Part shown: in pieces, positions 53,018-62,479 of the stretch | Layout of the letters: each line of letters begins with the position of its first letter | Numbering within the stretch: the first letter of the stretch is position 1 | Source: Pseudomonas sp. RIT288 | Lineage (GTDB): Bacteria > Pseudomonadota > Gammaproteobacteria > Pseudomonadales > Pseudomonadaceae | Assembly: GCF_000631985.1 (NCBI RefSeq) | Contig: NZ_JFYN01000034.1 | Coordinates: 186,001-250,000 of the forward strand | Length of the DNA: 64,000 nt | Direction of reading: 5' to 3' | The notes under the pieces: generated by a model | Database searches by the model: none | Seen by the model: only the letters and a program-made list of their open reading frames with translations | Told to the model about the DNA's origin: nothing | Position numbers and translations under genes: made by a program

Positions 53018-54820
53018 TCAGGCGATATCTTCGGCCGGGGCATCCAGGCCCATGGCGTTGAGGCGCGCGTAGTAACCATTTTGCGCCAGCAACTGGTCGT
53101 GAGTGCCGCGCTCGACGATGCGACCCTGATCCATGACCAGAATAAGGTCGGCCTTCTCGATGGTCGACAGACGGTGAGCGATCACCAGCGTGGTACGCCC
53201 CTTCATCACCTGATCCAGTGCCGCCTGAATGTGCCGTTCGGACTCAGTGTCGAGTGCCGAGGTGGCCTCGTCGAGAATCAGCAGCGGTGCGTTCTTCAGC
53301 AACGCACGGGCAATCGCCAGACGCTGGCGCTGGCCACCGGAAAGCAATACGCCGTTCTCGCCGACCTGAGTGTCCAGGCCTTGCGGCAGCTGCGAAATGA
53401 AGTCCATCGCATAGGCATCGCGCGCCGCTTTCTCGATGTCTTCGCGCGGTGCACCGGCCAGATCGCCATAAGCGATGTTGTTGGCCACGGTATCGCTGAA
53501 CAAAGTGACGTGCTGGGTTACCTGGGCGATATGACGACGCAGGTTGAGCAGCTTGTACTGCTCGACTTCCACGTCGTCGATGAGAATTTCGCCCTTGTCG
53601 TGGTGATAGAAGCGTGGAATCAGGTTGGCCAGCGTCGACTTGCCGCTGCCCGAACGCCCTACCAATGCGACCATCTGCCCCGGCTGGACCGAGAAGCTGA
53701 TGTCGTCGAGCACCTGACGTTCGGTGCCAGGGTAGGTGAAGCTGAGGTTGCGCACGTCCAGACGACCGCTCACCGCATCGCGCTCCACCGTACCGGTATC
53801 GACTTCCGGCTCGACATCCAGTTGCTCGAAGATGCTCTCGGCACCGGCCACGCCTTTCTGGATGGTCGAGCTGACTTCGGACAATTGACGGATCGGCTTG
53901 GGCAGCAGGCCTGCCAGGGTGATGTAGGCGACCATGTCACCGGCCGAGGCATCACCGCGCAGGTACAGCACGAGGAACATCAGCACGGCCATGGCGGTGT
54001 AGATCACCAGTTGCAGCATTGGCGTGTAGATCGCGCCGGTACGGGTCATGCGCAGTTGCTTGTCGGTGTTGCTCTGGCTGGCGTTGAGGAAGCGTTGTTC
54101 TTCGTAAGCCTCGCCGCCGAAGCTGCGCACCACGCGATAACCCTGGATGGTTTCCGAGGCAACGTGGGTGACATCGCCCATCGCCAGCTGGATCTTCTTG
54201 CTCTGCTTGCGGAATTTCTTGCTGGCGGTGCGCACCATTACGGCGATCAGCGGCAGGATCGCCACCATCACCAGGGTCAGCTTCCAGTTCATGAACAGCA
54301 GCGAGGCAAACAGGAAGATCACCGTCATGCCTTCACGGATTACGACCTTGATCGCATCTGTTGCCGCCCCCGTGACCATGGTCACGTTGAAGGTGATACG
54401 CGAAATCAGATGACCGGAGTTATGCTTGTCGAAATAGCGGTTAGGCAGCACCAGCAGGTTGTTGAACAACTGCACACGCAAGTCATGCACCAACCCGAGG
54501 GAAACCTTGGCCAGGAAATAGTTGCCCAGATAGGAGCCCAGCCCCTGCCACGCGGCGATCAGAATGATCAGCAACGGTACGGCCTGCAGCAGTTGCAGGT
54601 CGCGCAGGTACGGCACGGAAGGAAACAGCACCGCTTCAGGGTTGGACAGGCCATCGACAAAGTACTTGAGGATGTAGCCGAGCATTGGCTGCGTCGAGGC
54701 GAAAATCAGAAAGCCGACGATGCTGATCAGGAACAGACTGATGTACGGCCGGACATAGCCGAGCAGGCGGAAGTAGATTTTCAAGCTCGATGGGCTTGCG
54801 GCGGGACTGGAATCGGTCAT
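53018..54820 (-). CDS. msbA: Lipid A export permease/ATP-binding protein MsbA
   Basis: MsbA flips core-lipid A across the inner membrane. The 600-residue half-transporter has six membrane helices in its first 330 residues. Its ABC domain contains Walker A GRSGSGKST (about 387-395), signature LSGGQRQR, Walker B LLILDEATSALD and the switch His in IAHRLST. Length is normal. It is divergent from the O-antigen ligase fusion. Confidence 0.96.
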   Translation of the reverse strand: MTDSSPAASPSSLKIYFRLLGYVRPYISLFLISIVGFLIFASTQPMLGYILKYFVDGLSNPEAVLFPSVPYLRDLQLLQAVPLLIILIAAWQGLGSYLGNYFLAKVSLGLVHDLRVQLFNNLLVLPNRYFDKHNSGHLISRITFNVTMVTGAATDAIKVVIREGMTVIFLFASLLFMNWKLTLVMVAILPLIAVMVRTASKKFRKQSKKIQLAMGDVTHVASETIQGYRVVRSFGGEAYEEQRFLNASQSNTDKQLRMTRTGAIYTPMLQLVIYTAMAVLMFLVLYLRGDASAGDMVAYITLAGLLPKPIRQLSEVSSTIQKGVAGAESIFEQLDVEPEVDTGTVERDAVSGRLDVRNLSFTYPGTERQVLDDISFSVQPGQMVALVGRSGSGKSTLANLIPRFYHHDKGEILIDDVEVEQYKLLNLRRHIAQVTQHVTLFSDTVANNIAYGDLAGAPREDIEKAARDAYAMDFISQLPQGLDTQVGENGVLLSGGQRQRLAIARALLKNAPLLILDEATSALDTESERHIQAALDQVMKGRTTLVIAHRLSTIEKADLILVMDQGRIVERGTHDQLLAQNGYYARLNAMGLDAPAEDIA

Positions 54821-54974
54821 ATCACGCGAAAGTCGATAAAAAGGACGCTGACTTTAGCACAGCTTCTTCAGGGTTCTGGCAATCGGCGAAAGGCTGTTAT
54901 TGTTAGGCATCTTTTTCCGCATCAAATAGCCATCACTCGAATGGTCGATCAACCTCAGGAATGAATCTCACAGC

Positions 54975-56837
54975 ATGCAACTTCGCGGCTTCAGCAGTAC
55001 GTCCAATCGAGTTTTCGATTTCATCAGCCTGTGGATACTACCCACCGGTTATTTTTTGCTCCTGTGCGCGCTGTTCTTTTTGCCGGGTCGAAGCCTGCAT
55101 CACAAGCTGTTCTACGGACTGTTCAGCATTCCGACACTGATCGCACTGTGCCTGCGTCCACGCGAGCTCAAGGAGCTGCTGCGCGAGCCGATTTTCATCG
55201 CAGTCCTGTTGTTCGCCGCCTGGGCGTTGCTCAGCCTCGCATGGGGCCCAGACGGTGAGCCGCTCGGCGGAATGTTCAAGCCGCCACTGCATACCTTGCT
55301 GCTGTTTGCCGGCTGCTACCTGCTGGTGCGCTACCGCAGCGACATCCTGCAACCCTTGCTGTTCGGCGCTGCGCTGGTCGCGCTGATTGCCACGACCATT
55401 TTCCTGTTCATGTTCGCCCGGGTTTATGAGCCGGGGATGCGCCTGATCGGCGGCGGTGCCTTCGATAACCCGTTGCTCAGCTCGCACCTGTTCGGCTTCT
55501 TCAGTGCCTACTGGCTGAGCGTGACCATGACCTGCAAACGTCGCCAGATGATGTGGCTCAGCGTGCCGGCGATGGCAATCATGTTCATGGCCGTGATCGG
55601 CACGGGTTCCCGGACACCGCTGGTGGCACTGACCATGGCTGCGCTCTGGCTGTGCTTCATCTGCTGGAACCGACGTTCAGTGGGGTTGCTGGTAGCCCTG
55701 GCCCTGAGCGGGGTGGCGGTTCTCACGCTGTTTTCGCAGATGATCATTGAACGTGGTGATTCCTACCGGCTGGAAATCTGGCAAATCGTGTTGCACAAGA
55801 TTGCCGACCACCCGTGGGTCGGCCATGGCTACAGTGCCACCCTCGCTGTCGACCCGGGCGTTGGCTACAACTTTCAGGAACCACACAGCTTTGCCCTCGG
55901 TGTCCTGTATTACGTCGGGATCATCGGACTGCTGCCATGGTTGTTCTTCCTGCTGTGGAGCCTGCTGAGCAGTTGGCGCCAGCGTGTGCAGCCACTGCTG
56001 ATCATTGCCTCGACCTGGCTGGTATTCGGTATCGGTGCCGGGCTGACCGAAGGCGGTGGAATCATCTCGCGGCCCAAAGAGCACTGGTTCCTGTTGTGGA
56101 TCCCGCTGGCACTGATCGCGGCGCTGAGCATCAATCAACGCGCGCGGCGCCTGTTGACACAGCCGGTGCAAAAGCTTGCGACCGCTGACCTGGAGCACAT
56201 GAGCAGCGCGGCCCAGATCATTGAAGAAGACGGCCTCGGCCCAAAAGTCCTGCGCCTGACCGACGGCAGCTTCCTCAAGCTGTTCCGCCGTCGCCGCTGG
56301 TACACCTCCGGCAGCTTCAATCCCTACTCCGAACGTTTCGCGGTCAACAGCGAACAGCTGCGCCAGATGGGCATTCCGACCCCGCAAATATTGAATCTGT
56401 ACCGTCTCGACGATGGCAGCAGTGCCGTGCATTACGCGCCGTTACCGGGACACACGCTGCGTCAGGTGCTGCAGAGCATTACGGCTCCAGCGGTGCGCCA
56501 GGCGCTGGTAGAGCGCTTTGGCAAATTCATGGCGCAACTGCACGAAAAAGGCGTGTATTTCCGCTCGCTGCACCTGGGTAACGTACTGGTGCTGGAAGAT
56601 GGCGAGTTCGGCCTGATCGATCTGGCCGACTTGCGCATCTACCCTACCCCGCTCAGTCTTTCCCTGCGCCAACGCAATTTGCGTCATATGCAACGTTACA
56701 CTGTCGACAAACGCTGGCTGTTCGAGGATCACCTCGATGCGTTGCTCCAGGGGTACGCCATGACGGCGTCTAAATCCGCGGTTGAAAATCTGCACAGGCA
56801 AGTGCTGGCCGGCAACGCCCCGGCCCGAGTTCAGTGA
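54975..56837 (+). CDS. O-antigen ligase fused to a kinase-like domain
   Basis: The 620-residue protein joins two parts. Residues about 1-385 form a WaaL/Wzy_C polytopic membrane domain with about ten helices and the conserved periplasmic His304 in EPHSFALGVLYYVG. Residues about 400-615 are a cytoplasmic aminoglycoside-kinase-like domain with HEKGVYFRSLHLGNVL (523-538) and LIDLADLR. In the catalytic loop the usual Asp is Ser531, whereas the metal-binding Asp549 is present, so phosphotransfer is doubtful. The ligase half attaches polymer to core-lipid A. It is coupled to the downstream acyltransferase (TGATG). Confidence 0.9.
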   Translation: MQLRGFSSTSNRVFDFISLWILPTGYFLLLCALFFLPGRSLHHKLFYGLFSIPTLIALCLRPRELKELLREPIFIAVLLFAAWALLSLAWGPDGEPLGGMFKPPLHTLLLFAGCYLLVRYRSDILQPLLFGAALVALIATTIFLFMFARVYEPGMRLIGGGAFDNPLLSSHLFGFFSAYWLSVTMTCKRRQMMWLSVPAMAIMFMAVIGTGSRTPLVALTMAALWLCFICWNRRSVGLLVALALSGVAVLTLFSQMIIERGDSYRLEIWQIVLHKIADHPWVGHGYSATLAVDPGVGYNFQEPHSFALGVLYYVGIIGLLPWLFFLLWSLLSSWRQRVQPLLIIASTWLVFGIGAGLTEGGGIISRPKEHWFLLWIPLALIAALSINQRARRLLTQPVQKLATADLEHMSSAAQIIEEDGLGPKVLRLTDGSFLKLFRRRRWYTSGSFNPYSERFAVNSEQLRQMGIPTPQILNLYRLDDGSSAVHYAPLPGHTLRQVLQSITAPAVRQALVERFGKFMAQLHEKGVYFRSLHLGNVLVLEDGEFGLIDLADLRIYPTPLSLSLRQRNLRHMQRYTVDKRWLFEDHLDALLQGYAMTASKSAVENLHRQVLAGNAPARVQ

Positions 56838-58054
56838 TGATCGAAACCAATCCGCTTATCGCGCTGGCAGCCTACCTGCTGGCCATCGTCACCTCCGCCC
56901 TGCTGTTGCGCGCGGTGCCGAAAATAGCTCGGCACCTGCAGCATTCCGGCGAAAGTCGATATGCCAGCATCGACGGCCTGCGTGGCTATCTGGCGTTTGG
57001 TGTGTTCGTACACCACTCGGTCATTACCTGGATCTTCTTGCGCACCGGGGTGATCGACTTTCCGCCGAGCAACTTCTATTCGATGCTGGGTCAGGGCAGC
57101 GTCGCGCTGTTCTTCATGATCACCGGTTTTCTGTTCTGGAGCCGCCTGCTCGCGCAGGGACGCAACCATGACTGGCTGGCGTTCGGCGTCTCACGGGTAT
57201 TTCGTCTGTATCCGCTGTATCTGCCGCTGATGCTGCTGGTGTTCGTCTCGATCTTCCACTTGCAGGACTGGCAAATGAAGGAGCCTGGCCTGGAGCTGTT
57301 CAAACAGATCCTCGCCTGGCTGACGTTCGACCGCCCGGACATCAACCAGTACCGTCATTCCGGCATGCTGATATCCAACGTCACGTGGACGCTGGCCTAT
57401 GAGGTGTTTTTCTACATGGCGCTGCCATTGGCCGGACTGGTGTTCATCTACCGCGGCAGCTGGTTGCAGGTGGTGCTGTGCCTGATCGGCATCTACGCGC
57501 TGTACCAGATCATCGGCTGGGAACATTCGCTGAAGAAACACTTTCTGGCGAGTTTCCTCGGTGGCATTGCCGCCGCCTACTGGATTCGCCGGCCGGCGCT
57601 CGTGGCGTGGAGCCAGTCGCGCCTGGCGAGCATCATCGCCGTGCTCGCGCTGGTGATTGCATTCACCGCGTTCAGTCGGGCGTTCAAGACTGCACCGCTG
57701 TTTTTGCTGGGGTTGTTTTTCGTGATCGTAGCGTCCGGCAATGATCTGTTCGGCGCGCTGAAACCACGCAGCATTCGCTGGCTCGGCGAGATCAGCTACA
57801 GCACCTATCTGCTGCACGGGTTCGTTCTATGGCTGATGGTGCAACGGCTGCCGCTGCTGCTGAATATCGATGCACGGGAAACGGCGGTCTACCTACCCCT
57901 GGTGGCCGTCTGCGCGTGCTTGCTGATTCTGATCAGCAGCGTGACGTTCCTCTATATCGAGCAGCCGGGCATGGCTGCCGGCAAGAAGGTTGTGCATTGG
58001 CTGCGCCAGCGTCAGAAGGGCGAAAAGCGTCTGCCGGAGAAGATCGCTCGCTGA
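56837..58054 (+). CDS. Acyltransferase family 3 membrane protein (OafA type)
   Basis: The 405-residue inner-membrane protein has about ten helices and the family signature SIDGLRGYLAFGVFVHHSV (about 47-65), with the conserved Arg and His pair. It also has the motifs VSRVFRLYPLYL and NVTWTLAYEVFFY. Such proteins O-acetylate or otherwise acylate surface glycans using cytoplasmic acyl donors. The ATG at 56837 overlaps the ligase stop; a GTG at 56834 is an alternative. The partner gene suggests LPS core or O-antigen as target. Confidence 0.9.
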   Translation: MIETNPLIALAAYLLAIVTSALLLRAVPKIARHLQHSGESRYASIDGLRGYLAFGVFVHHSVITWIFLRTGVIDFPPSNFYSMLGQGSVALFFMITGFLFWSRLLAQGRNHDWLAFGVSRVFRLYPLYLPLMLLVFVSIFHLQDWQMKEPGLELFKQILAWLTFDRPDINQYRHSGMLISNVTWTLAYEVFFYMALPLAGLVFIYRGSWLQVVLCLIGIYALYQIIGWEHSLKKHFLASFLGGIAAAYWIRRPALVAWSQSRLASIIAVLALVIAFTAFSRAFKTAPLFLLGLFFVIVASGNDLFGALKPRSIRWLGEISYSTYLLHGFVLWLMVQRLPLLLNIDARETAVYLPLVAVCACLLILISSVTFLYIEQPGMAAGKKVVHWLRQRQKGEKRLPEKIAR

Positions 58055-58064
58055 GTGCGAGCGA
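58044..58064. terminator. Hairpin at the convergent junction of the acyltransferase and wapR-like genes
   Basis: An 8-bp perfect stem TCGCTCGC/GCGAGCGA with a TGAGT loop straddles the acyltransferase stop. There is no immediate T run, so it is only a weak terminator candidate. Confidence 0.4.
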
Positions 58065-58069
58065 GCGCC

Positions 58070-58990
58070 TCAGTCCTTTTCCAGCGGGGAAAAGAGCAAA
58101 CGCCCCAGTCCGCGCCAGGTCTTCTTGTTCCAGGCCTTGAACGGGATCTGCGCCAGTAGCTCGCGTGCCAGCTTTCGATTGCGGTTGGCGGTCTTGAGGA
58201 ACATCGAGTTCAGCGCCTTGAAGCGCACTTCGTCGTACAACGGATGATCGCTGAACAACGCATAGGTGCGCAGGATGTTCTCGATCATGAAGCGATGATT
58301 CTTGTACGAGTTGGTGGCGTGCTTGCGGTAGCGCGCCATCACCACGTTCAAACCGTCGATGAAGTAGCCAGCACGGGTCACCTTGAGCTCGATATACAGG
58401 TCTTCAAGACGAATCGTCGGATCGAACCCTCCCACCTTCTCCAGCGCCTCGCGACGGATCATCAGCGTCGGCGCCGGCGGATACGGCTTGCGCTCAAGGA
58501 ACATGTCGTCGAAATCGAGGCGGCGAAACGGCACGTCGCGGCGCTGACGCTTCTCTGGATAAAGACTGCCGTCGGCGTGCATCAGCTCGATATTGCCGGC
58601 ACAGATCCCGACTTCAGGCTTGCCGTCCATGTACGCCACCTGGGTGGCAATACGGTCGGGATACATGATGTCGTCGGAGCCGAACGGCACAATCAGACTG
58701 CCCTTCGAACGGGCGATAGCGCCGTTGAGGGTATTGGTCAGACCCTGATTCTGCTGCACACGAAAATCGAAACCGTACTGCGCCTGCAACGCGCTGATGC
58801 GCTCGACGCTGTCGTCCTTCGAACCGTCATCGACCACCAGCAGCTCGATGTTTTTGTAGCTCTGGTTGAGGACGCTGAGGATGCTTTCCTCAATGTACGG
58901 GCCGTGGTTGTACGAGGCGATGATCACGGTGACGAGAGCGTTGGCTTCGCTCATGGCTCTTTCTTCACTCACGGCTTTCTCTTCGCTCAC
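58070..58990 (-). CDS. wapR: Glycosyltransferase family 2, WapR-like rhamnosyltransferase
   Basis: The 306-residue GT-A enzyme has VTVIIASYNHGPYIEESI (about 20-37), the VVDDGSKDDS nucleotide-sugar site and a DDI metal motif (GSDDIMYPDR). In P. aeruginosa the gene at this place, WapR, adds the 1,3-linked rhamnose that accepts O antigen. Sugar specificity here is by position and fold only. The start is GTG 58990, overlapping the upstream stop (GTGA) with AGGAG before it. The first 16 residues are an imperfect repeat, MSEEKA-VSEERA-MSEA, so starts at 58972 or 58954 are also possible. Confidence 0.82.
   Translation of the reverse strand: MSEEKAVSEERAMSEANALVTVIIASYNHGPYIEESILSVLNQSYKNIELLVVDDGSKDDSVERISALQAQYGFDFRVQQNQGLTNTLNGAIARSKGSLIVPFGSDDIMYPDRIATQVAYMDGKPEVGICAGNIELMHADGSLYPEKRQRRDVPFRRLDFDDMFLERKPYPPAPTLMIRREALEKVGGFDPTIRLEDLYIELKVTRAGYFIDGLNVVMARYRKHATNSYKNHRFMIENILRTYALFSDHPLYDEVRFKALNSMFLKTANRNRKLARELLAQIPFKAWNKKTWRGLGRLLFSPLEKD
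58943..58990 (-). repeat. Triplicated 18-bp start-codon repeat in the wapR-like gene
   Basis: Read on the minus strand, GTGAGCGAAGAGAAAGCC, GTGAGTGAAGAAAGAGCC and ATGAGCGAAGCC follow one another. Each begins with a usable start codon and keeps the reading frame. The first two are full units and the third is a 12-base part unit. Confidence 0.8.
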
Positions 58991-60141
58991 GGCTGCTCCT
59001 TGCGGGCCTGTTCCAGGCCGGAGTCGATCAGGTCCAGGTATTCCTGACGGAACACCTCGATGTCGTGCTGTTCCTGCAGATAACGATAGGCCTGCTCGCC
59101 CTTGTCCTTGAGTTCGTCGTCCGACAGCGCGAGATAGTTATCCAGCGCGGCGACCAGACTCGGCACGTCCTTGGGCGTGATCGCCAAACCGCCGGCACCT
59201 TCGATCAGCGGCAACATCGCCGGCACGTTCGAAGCGATCACCGGCAGGTGTCCGCTCATGCCTTCGAGCAACGCCAGGCCCAGGCCTTCGGCCAGCGACG
59301 GCATGGTCCAGATGTCGAACGCACGTACGTACTGCAGAGCGTTTTCCTTGAAACCCAGCAGGTGCGCACGACCGCTCAGGCCCAGTTGCTCGATCTCGGC
59401 CGCCAGCGGCGCTTGCAGGCGTCCGGCACCAATGATTGCCAGTTGAGTGTTCGGGTATTTGTCTTTCAGCGCGGCAAAGGCTTGCAGCAGATAGGTGTGG
59501 CCCTTGACCGACACCAGGCGCCCCAGCGCGCCAATCAAGCGCACATTCGGGTCGAGGCCCAACAACTCGCGAGCCTTTTCGCGGCTGTGCTGCAAGCCCT
59601 CGGCCTGCTCGATGTCGATGGCATTGGTAATGGCGTAGGTGTTCTGGTCGGTGAAGCCGCAATCGCAATCGAGCAGGTACTGTTTGACCGCTGGTGACAC
59701 GCCGACGAAGCGCCAGTGCCGATCGATCAGACGCTGGGTCTGACGACGTCGGTAGAAGCGATCGTACTCACCGAAACCGTGGGAGATGCCAATGCACAGC
59801 GGCACCTTCAACCAGCGGTTGAGCGCCAACATCATGTTCACTGGTTTGAAGCGGTTGCAGATCACCACGTCGAACTTTTCCCGGCGGCAAAACTTGTACA
59901 GCTGCCACATCGCCCGCAGGCGCATGCCCTTGAGCGACTTGTCGGAAAACTCGAAGTACACCGAGTGATCGGCCCGGCTCACCGGCTCGCCCGGCCCCGG
60001 TTTGCCGCGCAGGAAAGCCGCGGTGAGCTCATAGCGATCGCTCGGCAATGCCTTGACGATCTGTTCGGCGAGGTCGGCAAAGTCATGGGCTTTGACGTTG
60101 TAGTCGGGTTGCAGCTGCAACACCTTGAACCGTTGACTCAT
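58987..60141 (-). CDS. Glycosyltransferase family 4 (Ssg-like, LPS core)
   Basis: The 384-residue GT-B enzyme has the GT4 acceptor half (LQLQPDYNVKAHDFADLAE at the start) and the donor-binding motif DIWTMPSLAEGLGLALLEGM (about 276-295) with the conserved Glu residues. By position it corresponds to ssg of P. aeruginosa, needed for core/O-antigen and for phage and surface properties. Sugar donor unknown. Both ends overlap neighbours by four bases. Confidence 0.85.
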   Translation of the reverse strand: MSQRFKVLQLQPDYNVKAHDFADLAEQIVKALPSDRYELTAAFLRGKPGPGEPVSRADHSVYFEFSDKSLKGMRLRAMWQLYKFCRREKFDVVICNRFKPVNMMLALNRWLKVPLCIGISHGFGEYDRFYRRRQTQRLIDRHWRFVGVSPAVKQYLLDCDCGFTDQNTYAITNAIDIEQAEGLQHSREKARELLGLDPNVRLIGALGRLVSVKGHTYLLQAFAALKDKYPNTQLAIIGAGRLQAPLAAEIEQLGLSGRAHLLGFKENALQYVRAFDIWTMPSLAEGLGLALLEGMSGHLPVIASNVPAMLPLIEGAGGLAITPKDVPSLVAALDNYLALSDDELKDKGEQAYRYLQEQHDIEVFRQEYLDLIDSGLEQARKEQP

Positions 60142-61586
60142 GACTCTCCCCGCTGAACGCCTGTCTCACCGTGCTTGAGTAGCCAGAACAACTCCTGGCG
60201 CCTGACCGCTTTTCGAAAAAATTCGTTTTCGCCGTACACCGACGCGGCCCGCCCGGCGAGCACGCGCTGGATAACCCGGCGCAGGCGACGCTTGAACGGT
60301 GCCGACGGCTGCAGGTCATGCATCATGCCCAGCGCCATGGCCTTGTCACGTTGCAACTCGATGGACAGCGGCAGGCACAGCGGCTGCATCGGCACCGCCG
60401 GATCGAAGGCCGGCGGCAAGGCAATGCCCTGCCCGGTGTTGCCCATCGGCCAGCGGTCATTGTCATGCAAATGGTTGGCATAACCGAGCAACGTCGGCTG
60501 CCAGTCGAGACCCTGGAGCGCCTGCAAAACCGCTTGCTGGGCGCAGATATGATCGGGATGCGGATCGAGGGTCGGGTGCGGCAGCACGATCACCTCTGGA
60601 CGGGCGCGCAGCAGCACTTCGCGCAGGTCGGCCAGCAGGTTGTTCCAGGTCGGTGCGCCATCGGCATCGCCCGGCAGGGTGAACGGATTCAACTGGCGAA
60701 ACAGTCGCGTGTCGTTCAGATCCGCTTCGCGCGAGCCCACCACCTGATTCGGTGCGGTCTGCATCGCTGCCAGTTGCAGGCAGAAGTAGCCGAGCTGCAC
60801 GCAGTGTTCTTGCGGCACACCGGCCCAACGCGGCACGGCGAGGCTGTCCCAGGCACGCAGACGGCCTTTGAGCCGCGCGGCCTCGACCTTGCTCATGCCC
60901 ATCTGTTGATAGTGTTCGGCTTCGATCTCACCCGCAGTCAGGGTGACGATCCAGGCGTCATCGGCCTGGCTGTACAAGCCATACGCCGCCAGCTCGGCAT
61001 CGTCGGCGTGCGGGGCGATCACCATCACCCGCTGTCGGCGGTAGTCCGGCTGCTCCAGCGCCCACAACACCGGCTCGCCGGACACCCGGCAGAAGCGCCC
61101 GCGCAAGCGCAACTGACCTTGCGCCAAGGCTTGCGCCTGACCGCTGAGGTTCAGGTAACGCAGGCCATTGACCCCGCGCTCGAAGGTTTGCGCATCAGGA
61201 TTCGCCCCGCCGACCAGCTCGACGCGCGGATCAAGGAAACGTCCCAGCCAGGTGCTTTTGACCTTTACCGCGAGGATCAACGTCGCTTCGTCGACCAGCA
61301 TCACGCCTTCATCCAGGCGCAGTTGCTCGCCGCTCAAATGCACCTTGGGTTGCGGCGTAAACGGCGGAAAGCTGTACTGGTAATCGTCTTTCGGCGAATA
61401 GAACAGGTGATCGGCAAACCACGCCTCGTGGGCGATCCAGCCAACCACCGCGAACACCAGCGGCAACCACCACGCGACCAGCACACCGAGCGCGATCAAC
61501 ACGCTCAGGGCGATCAGCAAGGTGAGGCGTTTATTGCGACGATGACGCTTGAGCAGTTGCTGTTTGCGGCTCATGGGCTGACTCAT
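60138..61586 (-). CDS. dnpA: PIG-L family de-N-acetylase (DnpA-like)
   Basis: The 482-residue product starts MSQPMSRKQQLLKRHRRNKR and has two closely spaced membrane helices (about 21-53). The PIG-L domain has the zinc motif VIAPHADDAELAAYG (about 212-226) and the late HPHPDHICAQQ-like segment PTLDPHPDHI. The homologue at this locus in P. aeruginosa, DnpA, affects fluoroquinolone tolerance (persistence) and LPS. The likely substrate is an N-acetyl sugar of the core. The start overlaps the mig-14 stop (ATGA). Confidence 0.86.
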   Translation of the reverse strand: MSQPMSRKQQLLKRHRRNKRLTLLIALSVLIALGVLVAWWLPLVFAVVGWIAHEAWFADHLFYSPKDDYQYSFPPFTPQPKVHLSGEQLRLDEGVMLVDEATLILAVKVKSTWLGRFLDPRVELVGGANPDAQTFERGVNGLRYLNLSGQAQALAQGQLRLRGRFCRVSGEPVLWALEQPDYRRQRVMVIAPHADDAELAAYGLYSQADDAWIVTLTAGEIEAEHYQQMGMSKVEAARLKGRLRAWDSLAVPRWAGVPQEHCVQLGYFCLQLAAMQTAPNQVVGSREADLNDTRLFRQLNPFTLPGDADGAPTWNNLLADLREVLLRARPEVIVLPHPTLDPHPDHICAQQAVLQALQGLDWQPTLLGYANHLHDNDRWPMGNTGQGIALPPAFDPAVPMQPLCLPLSIELQRDKAMALGMMHDLQPSAPFKRRLRRVIQRVLAGRAASVYGENEFFRKAVRRQELFWLLKHGETGVQRGES

Positions 61587-62479
61587 ACGGTGAACACCGG
61601 CACAGGATTGCACCAGCGATCCTTGTATTCACGGTCGGCGCGACCGAAGGAAAACCGCAGTGGCTTGTCCAGTGCTCGCGCATGCTCCCAGGCGCTTTGC
61701 GTATTGAGAAAGCTCAACACGCTGCCAGGGCTGAACTCGCGGGTTTCGGGATCGACACCGCCGTTGATGTACTCGACGCTGATCCACTCCGGCGCTTCGA
61801 CGCGGTACACCAGTTGAATGGCGATTGGCGCGTCGCTGAGGAAGATCACCGAGCCGATCAGCAGTTCACGCAGCAGCTCGATGACTTCGGCCATGCGCGC
61901 CGCGCCTGTAGCCGGGAAGCCCCAGCGGCGCTGGAACAGATCACAGTAGATCGCCGCCAGTTCGGCGCTGGAGAACTCGCCGACCGCACGTACCACACCG
62001 CCCGCCTCTTCCAGCAGACGCAGCTCACGGCGTTGGTTGTAGCGAAACTTCTTCGACAGTTCTTCGGGCGTGCGGGCCATGGCCAGTTGTTCGGTCTGCA
62101 ACTTGAGACCGCTGAAGCGGTTTTCGTTGAGCGCCGAGAGATAGCGTGCGCGATGGCGCAACGGCGCCTGGGCATCGACGGCGGCCGGCAGGATCAGCTC
62201 GGCATTGCCGAGGTCGAACAGGCCTTTCTTGCCGTTGCGCTTGAGCACGTCCTTGGACAGGGCCAGGTCGCGACCCCAGGTCGGGATCGCCGCTTTGACT
62301 TCACCGTCCTGCTCCCACGCCAGATAGCGCACCGGGATGCCAGCCAGATCAGCCAGACGCTCGACCACCAAAGGATGCGTCGCGACGCTGCCGCCAAAAC
62401 GCTGCCAGGCGGTGGCATAGGTGGAGGCGTCAACGGGCGACCAGCCACGTTCGCGCCAGCCTTGAAATCGGTTGAGCAT
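61583..62479 (-). CDS. mig-14: GNAT-fold protein Mig-14-like (antimicrobial peptide resistance)
   Basis: The 298-residue protein matches the Mig-14 family: MLNRFQGWRERGWSPVDAST at the start and a FemAB/GNAT-like core with LSKKFRYNQRRELRLLEEAG, EYINGGVDPETREFSPGSVL given here in part (YINGGVDPETREFSPG) and the terminal FSFGRADREYKDRW. In Salmonella and P. aeruginosa it supports resistance to cationic peptides such as polymyxin. The reaction is not known. Coupled to wapH upstream (TGATG). Confidence 0.86.
   Translation of the reverse strand: MLNRFQGWRERGWSPVDASTYATAWQRFGGSVATHPLVVERLADLAGIPVRYLAWEQDGEVKAAIPTWGRDLALSKDVLKRNGKKGLFDLGNAELILPAAVDAQAPLRHRARYLSALNENRFSGLKLQTEQLAMARTPEELSKKFRYNQRRELRLLEEAGGVVRAVGEFSSAELAAIYCDLFQRRWGFPATGAARMAEVIELLRELLIGSVIFLSDAPIAIQLVYRVEAPEWISVEYINGGVDPETREFSPGSVLSFLNTQSAWEHARALDKPLRFSFGRADREYKDRWCNPVPVFTV

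Noticed and set aside
53081..54964. 627-codon plus-strand open frame
   Set aside because: It is antisense to msbA; composition bias only.
56834..56837. Frameshift joining the ligase fusion and the acyltransferase
   Set aside because: The TGATG junction is a normal stop-start overlap, and both proteins are complete by family length.
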